In this document: in pieces, positions 60,410 to 64,000 of the stretch | Position numbering within the stretch: position 1 is the first letter of the stretch | Layout of the letters: the number at the start of each line of letters is the position of its first letter | The notes under the pieces: generated by a model | Told to the model about the DNA's origin: nothing | The model's database searches: none | Seen by the model: only the letters and a program-made list of their open reading frames with translations | Position numbers and translations under genes: made by a program | Source of the DNA: an uncultured Mailhella sp. | GTDB taxonomy: Bacteria; Desulfobacterota; Desulfovibrionia; Desulfovibrionales; Desulfovibrionaceae | Length of the DNA stretch: 64,000 bases | Direction: 5' to 3' | Assembly: GCA_944322635.1 (NCBI GenBank) | Contig: CALUPL010000006.1 | Location: forward strand, 1 to 64,000

Positions 60410-60619
60410 ATGCCGGAGCCTTATCTGCCAACCATTCTTCCCTGCTCCTCCTGCGGAAGCCGAGAGCAGAAGCTGGAATCGTGCCTGCCGGCCGGTCACA
60501 TTCATGAAGTGTGGAGAGTCGTGTGCCCGTGCGGCTGCGCGCTCACACAGTGGGCCGTGTCGCAGGGGGCGGCCATACGCCTGTGGAACCGCTTTCTCGG
60601 CGAAGGACACGAGAACTGA
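60410..60619 (+). CDS. Lar-like small zinc-ribbon protein
   Basis: The 69-aa protein has PCSSCGS (a C-x2-C pair) and CPCGC around a WRVVCPCGC segment, then SQGAAIRLWNR. That C-x2-C … C-x-C … AIxxWN pattern resembles Lar-family restriction-alleviation proteins, which are usually phage-borne. AAGGAGGTC precedes the ATG. Here it stands among chromosomal genes, so a role in countering restriction is only a suggestion. Confidence 0.6.
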   Translation: MPEPYLPTILPCSSCGSREQKLESCLPAGHIHEVWRVVCPCGCALTQWAVSQGAAIRLWNRFLGEGHEN

Positions 60620-60745
60620 CGCCGCGTCCGCTTCTCCGCGTCCGACACCTTCCTACGCCGCACACGGCAAGCCGACTGCCCCTTACCCTGCGCCCGACAC
60701 CTTCCGAAAGGACGCTTTGTCAACCATCCTACCGCAAGAACCATC

Positions 60746-62086
60746 ATGGCCACATCCCATCCCCGTCCCCGCATGCTTCTGGCCGACGACAAAGGCCAGA
60801 TATTCGACGATCCCGATCTTCTCATGCTCTGCCGCAAGGGCAACGAATGGACGCTTCCGCGCCCCGACGAGCTCATGCCCCTGCCCCCGGAGAGCGAACT
60901 CTTCCTGCTGCCCGGCCGCCACGCCGCCGGACTCGACCCGGAAACGGGCGAAACCGTGGAAGTGGAAGAGCTTGCCGTGGCCGCCTTCATTGCGCCCGCG
61001 CACACCCTTACCGGACACCCCGTGTACGTCACCGACAAGGACGCCCCCACCCTGCCGCTCTTCGCCTACGCGGCCGTGGGCATGATTGGCGATCGCTTTT
61101 ACGTGTGCGCCAAAAAGGTGGATGAAGACCACCGCCAGGTGTTCACCGGCATTCCGCAGAAGAAAATCAACAAGGCGGCAAAGGCGCTCATGGCCGAGTT
61201 TCCGCACAACCGCTTCATTCAGCACCTCATGCAGAACTGCGTGCTGAAGTACGGCTGCCCTGCGGCCAAAAACCTCGCCATAGGCCGCTACGAGGCGCCC
61301 ATTCCCACCTCGCGCGTGTGCAACGCCCGCTGCGTGGGCTGCATTTCGCACAAGAACGAGGATTCCACCATCTGCGCCACCCCGCAGGACCGCCTCACCT
61401 TCACGCCCACGGCCGACGAAATCCTCGAAATGATGTTCCATCACATGAAAAATGAGGAGCATCCCATCTTTTCCTTCGGTCAGGGCTGCGAGGGCGAACC
61501 CCTCACCGAGGCTCCGCTCCTGCTTGAGGTGGTGAAGAGATTCCGGGCCGAAGGCGGCCACGGCACCATCAATCTGAACACCAACGCCTCCATGCCGGAC
61601 GAAGTGGCAAAACTCGCCGAAGCCGGACTCACTTCCATGCGCGTGAGCATGAACAGCGCCCGCGAAGAGGTGTATCTGCGCTACTACCGGCCCCGCAGCT
61701 TCTCCTTTGCCGACGTGCGCCGCTCCATCACCGAGGCGTCGAGCCGCGGCGTGTTCGTTTCCCTGAACCTGCTGTACTTCCCCGGCATCACCGACTGCGA
61801 AGAGGAAATCGAGGCGCTTGTGGAACTCATCAACACCTGCAAGGTGAGCTTCATTCAGCTGCGCAACCTGAACATCGATCCCGAGCTCTACATGAAGCTC
61901 ATGGAAGGCGTCAGCTTCGGCCCTTCCGTGGGGCTCGTGAACTTCCGCAAAAGGCTCAGAAAATACTGCCCGGATCTCAGGTTCGGCTACTTCAACCCCT
62001 ACATGGGAGATGAGGCTGCCCACAGCGAAAACGACGGGGAAGACGCTCACGGCGAAAACGACGATACTTCCCACAACGAACACTGA
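60746..62086 (+). CDS. Radical SAM protein of unknown function
   Basis: The 446-aa protein has an unusual ~180-residue N-terminal region containing Cys165 and Cys171, then the radical SAM cluster C192-NAR-C196-VG-C199, GQGCEGEPL, a Gly-rich segment (NLNTNAS) and a C-terminal tail rich in Asp, Glu, His and Asn. No SPASM motif is visible. It resembles uncharacterised radical SAM proteins I associate with Desulfovibrionaceae. Substrate and partner are unknown. The start has only a weak ribosome site. Confidence 0.75.
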   Translation: MATSHPRPRMLLADDKGQIFDDPDLLMLCRKGNEWTLPRPDELMPLPPESELFLLPGRHAAGLDPETGETVEVEELAVAAFIAPAHTLTGHPVYVTDKDAPTLPLFAYAAVGMIGDRFYVCAKKVDEDHRQVFTGIPQKKINKAAKALMAEFPHNRFIQHLMQNCVLKYGCPAAKNLAIGRYEAPIPTSRVCNARCVGCISHKNEDSTICATPQDRLTFTPTADEILEMMFHHMKNEEHPIFSFGQGCEGEPLTEAPLLLEVVKRFRAEGGHGTINLNTNASMPDEVAKLAEAGLTSMRVSMNSAREEVYLRYYRPRSFSFADVRRSITEASSRGVFVSLNLLYFPGITDCEEEIEALVELINTCKVSFIQLRNLNIDPELYMKLMEGVSFGPSVGLVNFRKRLRKYCPDLRFGYFNPYMGDEAAHSENDGEDAHGENDDTSHNEH

Positions 62087-62092
62087 CATGCA

Positions 62093-62124
62093 GGCGGGGC
62101 GCCATACAGGGGCCCCGCCTTTTT
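62093..62124 (+). terminator. Terminator of the radical SAM gene
   Basis: GGCGGGGC and GCCCCGCC form an 8-bp stem with an 11-nt loop, followed by five T residues. Confidence 0.88.
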
Positions 62125-62197
62125 CGGGCGCCCCGTCCGAAACCATGCGGCATGGCCTTTTCCGCATGCGTTCAACCCTCAACGTTTTTCTTCTCCC

Positions 62198-64000
62198 ATG
62201 ATCGCTTCTCTTTTTTCCCGTTTCGGCAGATTCTCCTCGCGCCTTGCCCTGGCCTCGGCTCTCGCCATGGCGCTCGGTCTTTCCCCTCTTCTCCCTTCCG
62301 GCGCGGCGCAGGCGTATGAATCGCGCTATGTTCCCAAGGCCGACGGCTCGCCTCTCTTTGAGCTGCGCTTCTTCGGCAAGGGGGAACGGTTTGACGAGCC
62401 GGACGAAGAGACCAACGGCATCTCCACCTGGACGCTCTCCGAAAAACAGAAGAACGGCGTCATCGAAGCCGTCCGCCTCTGGGCCGACACGCTCGGAGCG
62501 TCAAGCCGCAACACCTCGCCCATCGTCATCAACGTCGGCACCTTCAATGATGAGAATGCCTCGGCAATCAGTTATTCCAATGACTCCGATCTTCCCGTCG
62601 TTCCCAGCGGAATGCAGGGCGCCATCATAAACGGCACGGCCATGGACTATCCAGCAGTCATCACGATCGGCCTTCTTGATTTCGCCATTGCCGGGCAGCT
62701 TTCGCCGATTCCATCAACAGGCTCATGGGATTTCACGGGTACTCTGTACCACGAAATGGGGCACGCTCTCGGCATTGCCAACCAGGCTACGTTCAATGAC
62801 GACGGCGTCATGGAACAGATTTCCGTATGGAACTCACACCTCGTGGACCAGTACGGCAACAGGCTCCAGCCGGGCATGATCATTGTTTCGGAAAGCGAAG
62901 CCGACAGCGTGGAGGGGCCGAAGTTCGTCGTGGGCGACTTAACAAACAGCGGCGTGCATTTCTACGGCAAGCATGTTTCCGAAGTGCTCGGAGAAGGCAA
63001 CGGCCTGCTCGTCGAAGGCAATGAGGGCGACTACCCCGATCTTTCGCACATAGAACTGGAACACGACCTCATGAGCCACCAGAGCTACCGCAACTACACC
63101 TCCTTCATGGAAGCGGACCTGGCCGCGCTTCAGGACATAGGCTACAATTTCGACCGCAAGAACTACTACGGCTTCTCCGTGTACGGCGACGGCCAGACCA
63201 TGGTGAACGAAAACGGCTACTTTGCCAGAAACGCCGAAGGCACCGCCTACCTGTACGGCGTGCCGAACACGGCCACGCTCGGCGTGGGCCTGCACGTTTA
63301 CGGCAGGAACAACACCATTGTTCAGGCCGCCGACCTTCTCGCCTGCGGCACGGCGGGCACCGGCATTCGCGTGGACGGCAGCGCCAACACCCTCACCATA
63401 GCCCCCGGCGTGCGCATTGCGGCCGACGGCACCTGGGGCACGGGGCTTCTTGTGGCCTACGGAAAGGATCAGACCGTCATAAGCCGCGGTGACATTACCG
63501 CCCTCGGAACGGAAGGCATTGCAGCCCGCTTCGACTTCGGCAACAACTTACTCGGCAACGACACGGAATACCGCGGCTCGTGGATATGGAACAACTACGA
63601 GGACATATCAATCGCCGACAGCGAAAACACGGATCTTGACGGCTTTCCCCTGGACCTCGACGGTGCGCTCGTCTCCCGCTTCGACGTGAGCGGCCTTCTT
63701 GCCGGAACGGATGCCTCCATCTTCATTTCCGAAAATGCGCTGGTCAAGGACATCAATATTCTTTCTGGCGCACAGGTCATCGGCGACATCGTTTCCGAAT
63801 GGGACCCGAACAACGACGACATTCAGTATATGGGCGACAGAGGCGATCTTCACACCGCTCTCACCTTCGGTCATGCCGCCAATGCCGACGGAACCGCAGG
63901 CGCTCCCGACAGCAGCTTCGACATGACGCTCTTCGGCTCCGTCAACGGCGCAAAAAGCATCGACATGAGCCTTGACGCCGGACGCCTTGCCGTGACCGGC
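62198..64000 (+). CDS. Metzincin-like protease autotransporter (partial, runs off the window end)
   Basis: An open frame of 601 codons continues past the end. It starts MIASLFSRFGRFSSRLALAS with a signal peptide ending near AQA. HEMGHALG (residues 185-192) is the metzincin zinc motif HExxHxxG, and a Met-turn-like DLMSH lies at 290-294, with a Trp/Tyr/Asp-rich segment EADLAALQDIGYNFD that is typical of surface metalloprotease domains. From about residue 330 come repeated Gly/Asn/Thr/Val beta-helix coils like autotransporter passengers. A C-terminal barrel would be expected beyond the window. The third zinc ligand (usually His or Asp after HExxHxxG) is not present at the classical position, so protease activity is uncertain. 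Confidence 0.75.
   Translation, partial: MIASLFSRFGRFSSRLALASALAMALGLSPLLPSGAAQAYESRYVPKADGSPLFELRFFGKGERFDEPDEETNGISTWTLSEKQKNGVIEAVRLWADTLGASSRNTSPIVINVGTFNDENASAISYSNDSDLPVVPSGMQGAIINGTAMDYPAVITIGLLDFAIAGQLSPIPSTGSWDFTGTLYHEMGHALGIANQATFNDDGVMEQISVWNSHLVDQYGNRLQPGMIIVSESEADSVEGPKFVVGDLTNSGVHFYGKHVSEVLGEGNGLLVEGNEGDYPDLSHIELEHDLMSHQSYRNYTSFMEADLAALQDIGYNFDRKNYYGFSVYGDGQTMVNENGYFARNAEGTAYLYGVPNTATLGVGLHVYGRNNTIVQAADLLACGTAGTGIRVDGSANTLTIAPGVRIAADGTWGTGLLVAYGKDQTVISRGDITALGTEGIAARFDFGNNLLGNDTEYRGSWIWNNYEDISIADSENTDLDGFPLDLDGALVSRFDVSGLLAGTDASIFISENALVKDINILSGAQVIGDIVSEWDPNNDDIQYMGDRGDLHTALTFGHAANADGTAGAPDSSFDMTLFGSVNGAKSIDMSLDAGRLAVTG

Overview
The window looks like chromosomal DNA of a GC-rich sulfate/sulfite-reducing bacterium of the Desulfovibrionaceae. 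The pointers are two Desulfovibrio-type homotrimeric outer-membrane porins, an operon resembling the Desulfovibrio orange-protein (orp) cluster, a pstSCAB operon, feoAB and several family-typical hypothetical proteins. Genus is uncertain; a Mailhella- or Bilophila-like gut lineage is only a guess.

Layout. 1-500: tandem copies of an intergenic repeat. 0.5-6.7 kb: a LysR regulator divergent from an EamA exporter, a small membrane protein and two paralogous porins. 7.2-26.8 kb: one long minus-strand run of podovirus virion and lysis genes of the epsilon15/BPP-1 type (endolysin, holin-like protein, terminase, portal, scaffold, gp7-type capsid, Bbp16-like cement, tail proteins, two beta-helix receptor-binding proteins, internal virion proteins). 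It is interrupted by an AT-rich DUF6270 cargo gene on the plus strand and lies directly downstream of a tRNA-Lys. No integrase, repressor or replication gene is visible with it, and the last gene looks cut off, so this is probably a prophage remnant. 27-36 kb: pstSCAB, gmhB lying between inverted copies of the repeat, then hemW-gluQRS. 36-46 kb: a frameshifted Pmp-like autotransporter gene, proA-nadD, more repeats including 210-bp tandem units, a membrane-anchored TPR-like protein and a sigma54-activator-like protein with altered ATPase motifs. 46-50 kb: a CI/LexA-type repressor divergent from a 74-aa ORF, then dnaA followed by a long AT-rich non-coding segment with a perfect DnaA box (candidate oriC). 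50.6-53.8 kb: an orp-like operon (DUF134-NifX fusion, two ferredoxin-MinD ATPases, NifX/ORP-like protein, receiver-like protein). 54.9-64 kb: feoAB, an MFS exporter, an AEC permease, a Lar-like zinc protein, a radical SAM protein and the start of a metzincin-like autotransporter running off the end.

How parts connect. The first porin and feoA share a 25-bp upstream site (24 of 25 identical) that resembles a Fur box and, at the porin, overlaps the predicted -35 element, which suggests iron-linked control of outer-membrane permeability. The phage genes form a late-gene cassette with overlapping stops and starts. The repeat family occurs in six intergenic clusters, mostly at ends of operons. All functional calls come from reading the sequence and family knowledge; no database search was run.
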